From contig JAJKFH010002273.1 of the NCBI GenBank assembly GCA_023333565.1, positions 1,488,001-1,552,000 on the forward strand: a DNA stretch of 64,000 bases, read 5' to 3'. A program made the translations under genes and the position numbers. How positions within the stretch are numbered: position 1 is the stretch's first letter; each line of letters starts with the position of its first letter. The notes under the pieces were generated by a model. That model was not told where the DNA came from. It searched no databases and saw nothing but the letters and a program-made list of their open reading frames with translations. The stretch comes from Puffinus mauretanicus (taxonomy: Eukaryota; Chordata; Aves; Procellariiformes; Procellariidae). This document shows, piece after piece, positions 1 to 8,315 of this stretch.

Positions 1-181
1 ATGCCTTTCTGCAATATCAGGTTTAGAATTTCTTAAGGGAATGAGACTGCAACCAAGATGGTTAATAGTTTGCTAAACCCTTTAAAGCCTGGAAGTTAAC
101 AAGGAAAACAAAGGAGCGTCAGTGTGAGATGAAGCCCATTTGGACTTTAGCTTCTCTTTTCTAATGGTAAACTTTGGAAAA

Positions 182-540
182 GCGTGGATCACGGCGTGTC
201 AGGCAGACTTGGAGTTTGGGAAAGGCTGTTCAAGTGAAGTAGTCCAACGATTGCTCTTCAGCCACTGCTCCTTTCAATGCAAAATGTTTCTATAAAGCCC
301 GTCGAGGTCTGTCGCATCTGTCCTACTATCATTGCGACGGCATTTGATTGCTCGGTTGCAAGGACAGCGGCGTGCAGTGGGGTTCCACCAGACCCCAGAG
401 GCTGACCTTCTGCCCTACCTGGTGTTGCAAGTGTTATTGCATTATGTCTTTTGGTGCATATCAGCAGTTCTTGTACTATTGGATGGACTGTCACTCCAAC
501 AGGCAGCTGAAAATAGTATTGTTGATTTGTGTTCCTAGCG
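182..540 (-). other. CpG-dense patch with an exon-like open frame (candidate only)
   Basis: Twelve CpG dinucleotides fall within about 190 bp (182-373), far denser than the surrounding AT-rich DNA. The minus strand is open from 620 down to 258. Within it a good-looking splice acceptor (ACTATTTTCAG, ending near 511) is followed about 88 bases later by a strong-looking donor (CACCAG then GTAGGG). Further down the same frame is a stretch reading GGTPLHAAV, which resembles the start of an ankyrin repeat, but no leucine-rich second half follows. The plus strand is also open across the patch (296-538), so coding strand and even coding status are uncertain. I do not recognise a protein. A decayed mobile element or a small regulatory CpG cluster is equally possible. 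Confidence 0.2.
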
Positions 541-973
541 TAAATGAAGTAAAAACATGACAATACGTTTGACCTAATGTTACCTCGTAAATTAAACCTC
601 TGTGTTCTAACTCCTCTCACTTATTATCAGAAGAATGACTACAACACTCAAAAAGTACACACCAATCCAAATTCAGATATGTAGGAATTATATGATCTAT
701 TTGTGTACTATACTGAATTCTTACATTGATAGGATTACCTTACTTGAACACCGCCATGTTATGGAAAGCTCACTAAAGTAAAGGAAAACTCTGTAAATGA
801 TCCTTCAGCTTTTTCACCAAATATTTCAAGCAATTATCAGGGCTTTTTCCATACCAAAATAACATCCTGCTTATAATTTTAGAAAGACTATTCCTGAAAT
901 ACTTCAAAATACACTGTTCTAAATTCTGCTTGGTTTTCAAACCAAACAGAGAGCTATCTAATGATTGTATTAA

Positions 974-1333
974 TCATCCCAGTAAACAAACTCCCTCTTT
1001 TTCCACTTCTGGTATCTCAGAGATGACAGTGTGGCCAGCTGCCACTACGTGTGGGGGATAGTTTCTGTGATTTGGACACCTGTCAGCAAGAAACTGAAAA
1101 CCACATGGAACACAAAACAGCTGCGTGTGTAATGATTTAATATTAACATACAATAGGGAGCTGGGGCATGTTTCTCTTTTTGTATTGCACTCCAAAATAA
1201 ATGATGTAGGTAAATCATTTGTGATATCCTCCAGCATTTGATATGCGCTGTCAAGTGTTTCATAAATAAAATGAAGTCTACTTGACAAACTCCTTGTTAT
1301 ATTAGATTTTAAACCTCTTTTACTATCTGGCAT
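974..1333 (-). other. 119-codon ATG open frame, coding status unknown
   Basis: This minus-strand frame begins with ATG at 1333, runs 119 codons and ends in TGA. The predicted product mixes charged and hydrophobic residues (for example FIYETLDSAYQMLEDI) and is not low complexity. A pyrimidine-containing stretch ending in CTTCTGTAG lies just upstream of the ATG and could be a splice acceptor. I recognise no family, and frames of this length are expected by chance somewhere in 64 kb read in six frames. It is listed only because the composition is more protein-like than most random frames here. Confidence 0.12.
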
Positions 1334-2811
1334 GCTACAGAAGGTAATTTTTCTCTAGTCCTGCATACTCAAAACCAACTGCCTATTTTCCAGGACATGC
1401 TGTAATGCACGCCCATGTGTGTCAGACTGGATCTGAGCCAGCGTCTTATCCATCAGCATTAAGAGCATGACAGGGAGCTGTTCTGTGTGTGCGTGTATCC
1501 ATAGACCAGAATGTTATTGCACAGTATTTCAGATGTACTTGTTTTTTATACGATTCTGTTGCAAATGTTCTTAGAGTAATTAAAACCAGTATTTCTAGTC
1601 TGATAGTAAAGCTTTACTAACCCTCCTTGCTTGCATAAATTTCATACACAACTGTCATGTATTTTCCAAGCCTTAGGGCTCTGTCCTAGAAGAAGCTGTT
1701 CTCGCCTGTTTTCTTTACTGTTTTATAAATTTTTTTTATATGTAGGTTTTTCATAAGTCATTGGAAGATGGAAGTTGAAAATACTGAATGATGCTCAGAA
1801 ATGCAATGTAACGTGATAATCATTAAAATCTAATTTTTAATTAAAAATAGGAAACTAATATTATTATCATATCATTATCACACAACAGATTATTCTGGGG
1901 GTAGTAGAGCATTTCATGTGCCACATTTCTTACATTTTCTATGCAGAGGGCAGTGCTTTGCAAAATTATTGGAAAGAAATTGTATCACTTTCTTGTTCTC
2001 AGTGACATTGCGCTGCTTTCCTCATCTGCTTGTCTAGAAATTTTCGGCCATGTCTTTGAGGGTTAAGTCAAGGGTGGAGCATGGCAAGCTAATTCACGTC
2101 TTGTTTTAAAGCTAGCTTCAACAGTTCGACTTTAGGAACATTCCGAAATACATCCATTTGTACAGGTTGCCACAAATGATTTAGTGGTTAGGGAGGGTCA
2201 TGCTTTATTTTGCTTTCTGTTTAATTTAATTTCTGGTTTTATAATTTATAGTGAAGAAATCAAAGAGGTATGATTAAAGCCCTTTTATTTTCTTCTGTGC
2301 AAATATTGACTAAAATAATTTTAACAATAAATCTAGCATTTAGACTTGACAGAATAAGCTGTGTATTTCTAATCCCTTCAATAAGGGAAGGTCTAACACT
2401 GGAGTGAGGGAGTGGGAGAGAGGAAAGCAACAATGTCATACCAACTGGAAGACCAGATTTGACCTCGCAGGAGTCTGAAGTCCAGTGAACTTGATGGTGT
2501 CTTTCATTGATGTCTGTGCCATTTTATGAAAATTTGGTAGATAATATATGTTCCAATAGTCTACAGATTCTTTTGTCCAGTTTGGACTGCGTGAGATGGT
2601 CCCATAAAATACATCCAACTACAGGTTTCACTGCCTTACTTCGTCAAGCGCACCATCTAAAAAGCGATTGTTTATGGATTGTTAGTCCTCCTTCCTCTGT
2701 TTGTTCACTAGCTGGAAACAAAGTATAGGAACTATTAAACAGTGAATTTATTTATTTTTAGTGAAGTGCTTCAACTCAAAGCTGTGCTGGAAAACTAGCT
2801 TTTAAAAGCCC

Positions 2812-3729
2812 TTGAGATGCCTGGTGGCAGAGCTGAAGGAGGAAGTGGAGAGGCTAAGGAGCATCAGGGAGTGCGAGAGGGAGATAGATTGGTGGAGCCA
2901 CGCCCTGCCATCCCTGAGGCAAGGACAGCACACGGAGGCTCCGCAAGAAGCGGAGGAACCCCTGCCCTCTTGCCACCAGGCAGAAGGAGGAGACCCAGGT
3001 GACGGAGGGGAATGGACACAGGTCCCTGCTCGGGGTGCCAGGCGAACCCCCGCCCGGCCTCCCTCACCTCAACCTTCCCAGCTGCCCCTACACAACAGAT
3101 ATGGGGCTCTGGAACTTGAGGGCCAGACGAACGAGGACGAAGATGAAGGCCCATCCAGGGGGTTGCCCGAGGCGAGGCAGCCAGCCCCACAAATTACGAC
3201 TGCCTCCGCTAAGAAAAAAAGGAGGGTAATTGTCATTGGTGATTCCCTTCTGAGGGGGACGGAGGGCCCAATTTGTCGGCCAGACCCATCCCACAGGGAA
3301 GTCTGCTGCCTCCCTGGGGCCCGGGTTAAGGACGTTACTAGGAAGCTCCCTAGTCTCGTGCAGACCTCCGATTACTACCCGCTACTGGTTATACAGGCTG
3401 GCAGTGAGGAGGTTGCGGAGAGAAGTCCCGAAGGGATCAAAAGGGACTTCAAGGCGCTGGGGCGACTGGTGGGAGGATCGGGAGCACAGGTAGTGTTTTC
3501 CTCGATCCCTTTAGTGGCAGGGCGGAACACTGAAAGGAACAGGAAAACTCATCGGATCAACACGTGGCTTAGGGGCTGGTGCCTTCGGCAGAATTTTGGC
3601 TTCTTTGACCACGGGGAGGTTTACACGGCACCGGGCTTGCTGACGATGGACGGAGTTCAGCTGTCTCGCAGGGGGAAAAGGATTCTTGCGTATGAGTTGG
3701 CGGGGCTCATTGAGAGGGCTTTAAACTAG
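2812..3729 (+). CDS. CR1 ORF1 protein, N-terminally truncated: coiled coil plus SGNH/GDSL-like esterase domain
   Basis: The frame is open for about 305 codons to TAG at 3727-3729. Its first in-frame codons (TTG at 2812) lie at or before the insertion junction, so there is no genuine start and the true N-terminus is missing. Residues about 5-22 form a charged heptad-like coiled coil (ELKEEVERLRSI). Residues about 25-130 are acidic and proline-rich. A basic KKKRR run precedes the strand-turn VIVIGDSLLRG (residues about 139-149), matching block I of SGNH hydrolases with Gly143-Asp144-Ser145. CR1 ORF1 proteins are known to carry this esterase fold and to bind nucleic acid in the retrotransposition particle. 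The C-terminal block V reads DGVQLSRRGK: the expected catalytic His is Gln283. The block III region reads GSEE rather than the common GTND. The domain is therefore probably not catalytically competent. ORF2 starts 62 bases downstream. Confidence 0.9.
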   Translation: MRCLVAELKEEVERLRSIRECEREIDWWSHALPSLRQGQHTEAPQEAEEPLPSCHQAEGGDPGDGGEWTQVPARGARRTPARPPSPQPSQLPLHNRYGALELEGQTNEDEDEGPSRGLPEARQPAPQITTASAKKKRRVIVIGDSLLRGTEGPICRPDPSHREVCCLPGARVKDVTRKLPSLVQTSDYYPLLVIQAGSEEVAERSPEGIKRDFKALGRLVGGSGAQVVFSSIPLVAGRNTERNRKTHRINTWLRGWCLRQNFGFFDHGEVYTAPGLLTMDGVQLSRRGKRILAYELAGLIERALN

Positions 3730-3791
3730 ATTCGAAGGGGGAAGGGGATAAAACCAGGCTCACTAGAGAAGAGCCTAGGGACCGCACGCCA

Positions 3792-6587
3792 ATGTCGGGG
3801 GAGAAATCGGCAGCCCAGCTCAAGTGCATGTATACCAATGCACGCAGCATGGGCGGCAAACAGGAGGAGCTGGAAGCCATTGTGCAGCGGGGTAGCTATG
3901 ACTTAGTCGCCATCACAGAAACATGGTGGGACGAGTCTCATGATTGGAGTGCTGCAATGGATGGCTATAAGCTCTGCAGAAGGGACAGGCGAGGAAGGAG
4001 AGGCGGTGGGGTAGCCCTGTATGTTAGGGAGTGCTTCGACTGTCTAGAGCTCAATGGTAGTGATGACGAGGTCGAGTGCTTGTGGGTAAGGATGAGGGGG
4101 AAGGCCAACAAGGCAGATATCCTGCTGGGAGTCTGTTATAGACCACCTAGCCAGGATGAGGAGGCAGACGAAATATTCTACAAGAGGCTGGCAGAAGTCT
4201 CCCAGTCGCTAGCCCTTGTTCTCGTGGGGGACTTTAACTTTCCGGACGTCTGCTGGCAGTACCACATGGCGGAGAGGAAACAGTCGAGGAGGTTCCTGGA
4301 GTGTGTGGAGGATAACTTCCTGACGCAGCTGGTAAGCGAGCCCACCAGGGGAGGTGCCTCGCTTGACCTGCTGTTCACAAACAGAGAAGGACTGGTGGGA
4401 GATGTGGTGGTCAGAGGCCGGCTTGGGCTTAGCGACCATGAAATGGTAGAATTCTCGATACTTGGTGAAGTAAAGAGGGGGCCAGCAAAACCGCTACCAT
4501 GGACTTCCGGAGGGCAGACTTTGGCCTGCTCAGGACACTGGTCGAGAGGGTCCCTTGGGAGACAGTCCTGAAGGGCAAAGGGGTCCAGGAAGGCTGGACG
4601 TTCTTCAAGAAGGAAGTCTTAAAGGCGCAGGAGCGGGCTGTCCCCATGTGCAGCAAGAAGAACGGGCGGGGAAGGCGACCGGCCTGGCTGAACGGGGAGC
4701 TCTGGCTGGGACTCAGGAAAAAAAGGAGAGTTTATCACTTGTGGAAGAAGGGGCAGGCAAGTCAAGAACAGTACAGGGATCTCGTTAGATCGTGCAGAGA
4801 GGAAATTAGAAAGGCAAAAGCCCGGCTAGAACTCAACCTGGCCACTGTCGTGAGAGACAACAAAAAATGCTTTTACAAGTATATTAATGACAAAAGGAGA
4901 GCCAAGGAGAATCTTCATCCTCTATTGGATGCGGGGGGGAACGTTGCCACCAGGGATGAGGATAAGGCTGAGGTACTCAATGCCTTCTTTGCCTCAGTCT
5001 TTAGCAGTCAGAGCAGTTATCCTCAGGGTACTCAGCCCCCTGAGCTGGATGACAAGGACGACGAGCAGGATAGACCCCCCATAATCCATGAGGAAGAAGT
5101 TAATGACCTGCTACGCCACCTGGACGCTCACAAGTCTATGGGGCCGGATGGGATCCACCCGAGGGTACTGAGGGAGCTGGCGGAGGAGCTTGCCGAGCCG
5201 CTCTCCATCATTTACCAGCAGTCCTGGTTAACTGGGGAGGTCCCGGACGACTGGAGGCTCGCCAATGTGACGCCCATCTACAAGAAGGGCCGGAAGGAGG
5301 ATCCGAGGGGAACTACAGGCCGGTCAGCCTGACCTCGGTGCGGGGAAGATCATGGAGCAGTTTGTTTTGAGGGCGCTCACGAGCCATGTCCCAGGACAAC
5401 CAGGGGATCAGGCCCAGCCAGCACGGGTTCATGGAAGGCAGGTCCTGCTTGACCAACCTGATCTCCTTCTATGACCAGGTGACCCGCCTAGTGGATGAGG
5501 GAAAGGCTGTGGATGTGGTCTACCTGGACTTCAGTAAAGCCTTTGACACTGTCTCCCACGCATTCTCCTAGAGAAGCTGGCGGCTCACGGCTTAGACAGG
5601 TACACTCTTCGCTGGGTAAAAAACTGGCTGGACGGCCGAGCCCAGAGAGTTGTGGTCAACGGAGTTAAATCCAGTTGGCGGCCGGTCACGAGCGGTGTTC
5701 CCCAGGGCTCAGTTTTGGGGCCGGTCTTGTTCAATATCTTTATCGACGATCTGGACGAGGGGATCGAGTGCTCCCTCAGTAAGTTTGCAGACGACACCAA
5801 GCTGGGCAGGAGTGTTGATCTGCTGGAGGGTAGGAAGGCTCTGCAGAGGGACCTGGACAGACTGGATCGATGGGCCGAGGCCAACTGTATGAGGTTCAAC
5901 AAGGCCAAGTGCCGGGTCCTGCACTTTGGCCACAACAACCCCAGGCAACGCTACAGGCTTGGGGAAGAGTGGCTGGAAAGCTGCCCAGAGGAAAAGGACC
6001 TGGGGTGCTGACTGACAGCCGGCTGAACATGAGCCGGCAGTGTGCCCAGGTGGCCAAGAAGGCCAATGGCATCCTGGCCTGTATCAGAAATAGTGTGGCC
6101 AGCAGGAGCAGGGAGGTGATCGTTCCCCTGTATGCGGCACTAGTGAGGCCGCACCTCGAATCCTGTGTTCAGTTCTGGGCCCCTCACTACAAGAAGGACA
6201 TTGAGGTGCTGGAGCGTGTCCAGAGAAGGGCAACAAAGCTGGTGAAGGGCCTGGAGCCTGGAGTCTTAGGAAAAGCGGCTGAGGGAACTGGGGTTGTTTA
6301 GTCTGGAGCAGAGGAGGCTGAGGGGAGACCTCATCGCTCTCTACAACTACCTGAAAGGAGGTTGTAGCGAGGTGGATGTTGGTCTCTTCTCCCAAGTAAC
6401 TAGCGATAGGACGAGAGGAAATGGCCTCAAGTTGCGCCAGGGGAGGTTTAGACTGGACATTAGGAGGAATTTTTTTACTGAAAGAGTGGTCAGGCCTTGG
6501 AACAGGCTGCCCAGGGAAGTGGTAGAGTCACCATCCCTGGAGGTATTTAAAAGGCGTGTAGATGAGGCCCTTAGGGACATGGTGTAG
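3792..6587 (+). pseudogene. CR1 ORF2: endonuclease-reverse transcriptase, broken by seven frame changes
   Basis: ORF2 normally encodes the enzyme that nicks target DNA and reverse-transcribes CR1 RNA. From the ATG at 3792 an APE-type endonuclease domain reads well: TNARSMGGKQEEL, ITETWWD (about 3909-3930), GVCYRPP, GDFNFP (about 4230-4247) and SDHEM (about 4430-4445). The reverse transcriptase follows with GPDGIHPRVL (about 5140), motif [11 protein letters not shown] (5521-5550), motif [12 protein letters not shown] (about 5690-5722) and the catalytic FADD (5784-5795). It ends with the CR1-typical C-terminus at TAG 6585-6587. Reading frame changes are seen at a five-G run 4477-4481 (-1), 5304-5310 (+2), 5340-5341 (-1), 5390-5392 (+1), 5557-5561 (-1), a four-G run 6002-6005 (-1) and between about 6248 and 6290 (net +1). 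Between these shifts I see no premature stop. The copy as written cannot make the enzyme. Confidence 0.95.
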
Positions 6588-6676
6588 GGGGCATGGTGTG
6601 TTGGATTGACGGTTGGACTCGATGATCTTAAAGGTCTTTTCCAACCTTACTGATTCTATGATTCTATGATTCTATG
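6588..6676 (+). promoter_or_regulatory. CR1 3' UTR and terminal recognition region
   Basis: After the ORF2 stop only about 90 bases remain. They contain the conserved CR1 3' stem, GGTTGGACTC at about 6611-6620 and its near-complement TTTTCCAACC at about 6637-6646, followed by three perfect ATTCTATG repeats at 6653-6676. In the CR1 clade this hairpin and short tandem tail are thought to be the site recognised by the reverse transcriptase, replacing the poly(A) tail used by L1-type LINEs. There is no poly(A) tail here. Confidence 0.9.
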
Positions 6677-7856
6677 AGATGTTGATTTCTTTACTGCTGG
6701 AACTGGTTTAAAAAATAGAGCATGGGCTATATGTTTTGCTAAAATAACATAGGCAATTTAGGTGATTGTGTTGATAAACTGTGCAGGCTCATTCATAAAG
6801 CGAGTTTCTATTTATCTGGTTTTAGGATTTTTGCTTGTATTCCCAGGCATGGCTCTTTAGGGAAGGGAAAGTGTTGATTCCTCAGCGATGCCATTTTTCA
6901 CATTGAAGGGTTACACATTTTGAGGAGGATAATAAATGTGCCCAAAGTGACAGAGCTGACATCTAGAAATCTGGAAGTGTTTTTGAATAAGCTAGTCACA
7001 GTGTACAGCTAGGTTTTCATTTGAATCTATAATACGTTAAGTTTTAGACTGAGTCAGTTCTAATTCATTTTTATACAGATTATACCTTCCTAAGCTTAAT
7101 TACTATTCTTTTCCTAATATGTCCCTGAAGAACAGCTATTTTACTGCAATTACTGAAAATGAAAAGGAGAATAAAATTCAGTGACAGTAAACTAGGGTCC
7201 TCAACTGTACGTATTCATTTTGGGGATCTGTTTTTTGCTGTTTTTCTTTTTCCTCTGCCAAATGAAAGACAGCTCCCATGTCATTATGAATTTAACAATC
7301 AAGCTCTTAAGAGCCATAGAACCAAATTCTTTCCTGTTAATATCTTATTGACATAATTAGAGATGGATACTGTTGAATTCAACTCATTTGTTTTTTGTTA
7401 CAGTAGGCTTAGGATACTTTTCAAATACGAAACATTAAACAGCGTTTTTGATGTAGATGCAATCATTGGTTGTATCTCCTGAGGTTTTTTTGGAAACAAT
7501 CTGAAGTAGAATTATTAGATGAAATTCTTAATGGTGCATTCATTAGAGCAATTATTTTAAATATCTTCAATTACTGGTAAATATCTGCGTGGAATGTACA
7601 TCTGGAATGTAATTAGTAAATGAAATTGGGGCTATACTGCATGACTACAGATTTAATCTAAATATTTATGTGATACTATCCAAGCTCCCAAGGCAAAATC
7701 AAAGCGGTAAGATTTGAGCTCCTGACCACAGGTAATAAAAAAGCTGATGAACTTCCAGCAAAAATGGTCTTAACCTTAAAGTTGGGTCAGTCAGACTTGA
7801 GCTATCAGTAGAACATAGGTGGTCCTTTAGGCTGCAAAATTAAAATAGAAAACACC

Positions 7857-7880
7857 TTGGTTGGTTGGTTGGTTGGTTGG
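7857..7880. repeat. (TTGG)6 microsatellite
   Basis: Six perfect TTGG units are seen, followed by a short T run. This is a simple tetranucleotide repeat likely to vary in length between individuals. Confidence 0.95.
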
Positions 7881-8300
7881 TTTTTGGTATGTGTACATAT
7901 ATAACTTGAAAGAGCTGTAGCAGGGAATCGATGCTTTAGTCAGGCTCTAGCCTCGTTCTTTTTCTATCCATGATTGACAGTAAGCAGGGTTCCTGAATGA
8001 GCTACACCTCTACCACAAGGGCATGGGGGTGGGTGGAGAGAGGTACAGAAAAATCAAACACAACTGTGCAAAATGTCATCTCCCCTTCCAGTTCTGCAAC
8101 TTCTTTCTCCTGACACCAAACTTGAAAATAGCTCGTTTTGAATTTTTATTTCTTGGTATCAAATAACAGTTTTGTGTAGTGCCTATCTATATTAGAGCCA
8201 TAGCTGTTTCAGTCTTTGCCTAGCAGGCTTTCCGATTAGTAGGTTTTTGCCTTCTCTATGTTTTCATTCACTTGGTGTAGTGTCCTTGAATGTACTTGAA

Positions 8301-8315
8301 GGTGGTGGTGGTGGT
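8301..8315. repeat. (GGT)5 microsatellite
   Basis: Five perfect GGT units are seen in otherwise AT-rich DNA. Confidence 0.9.

Larger units (their letters stand above)
1..2818. other. Unique 5' flank of the CR1 insertion, no recognised gene
   Basis: This is AT-rich single-copy-looking DNA with no recognisable gene or repeat family. Two things stand out: a CpG-dense patch at about 182-373 and an ATG-initiated 119-codon frame on the minus strand (1333 down to 974). Both are treated separately as weak exon candidates. The remainder shows only short A/T runs such as those near 1725-1740 and 1830-1850. I see no promoter, RNA gene or mobile element that I can support. Confidence 0.6.
2820..6676 (+). 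mobile_element. CR1 (chicken repeat 1) non-LTR retrotransposon, 5'-truncated, near full length
   Basis: This is a 3.9-kb LINE of the CR1 clade, the dominant retrotransposon of birds. In order it holds most of ORF1, a 62-base spacer, a frameshifted ORF2, a very short 3' UTR and three copies of the diagnostic 8-bp tail ATTCTATG at 6653-6676. It is much more GC-rich than its flanks, so its borders are sharp. The left end falls inside ORF1, so the copy is 5'-truncated, the usual outcome of incomplete target-primed reverse transcription. The sequence TGAGATG occurs at 2813-2819 and again at 6675-6681, a possible 5-7 bp target-site duplication that partly overlaps the last tail repeat. Because frames are open apart from indels, the copy looks young. 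The exact CR1 subfamily cannot be assigned by eye. Confidence 0.97.

Noticed and set aside
3999..4788. Additional frames in other phases within the CR1 copy
   Set aside because: They are shadows of ORF2 in GC-rich DNA; the endonuclease and RT motifs fix the true frame.
6653..6676. Three ATTCTATG units as a microsatellite or CRISPR-like array
   Set aside because: They are the normal CR1 3' tail; there are no spacers.
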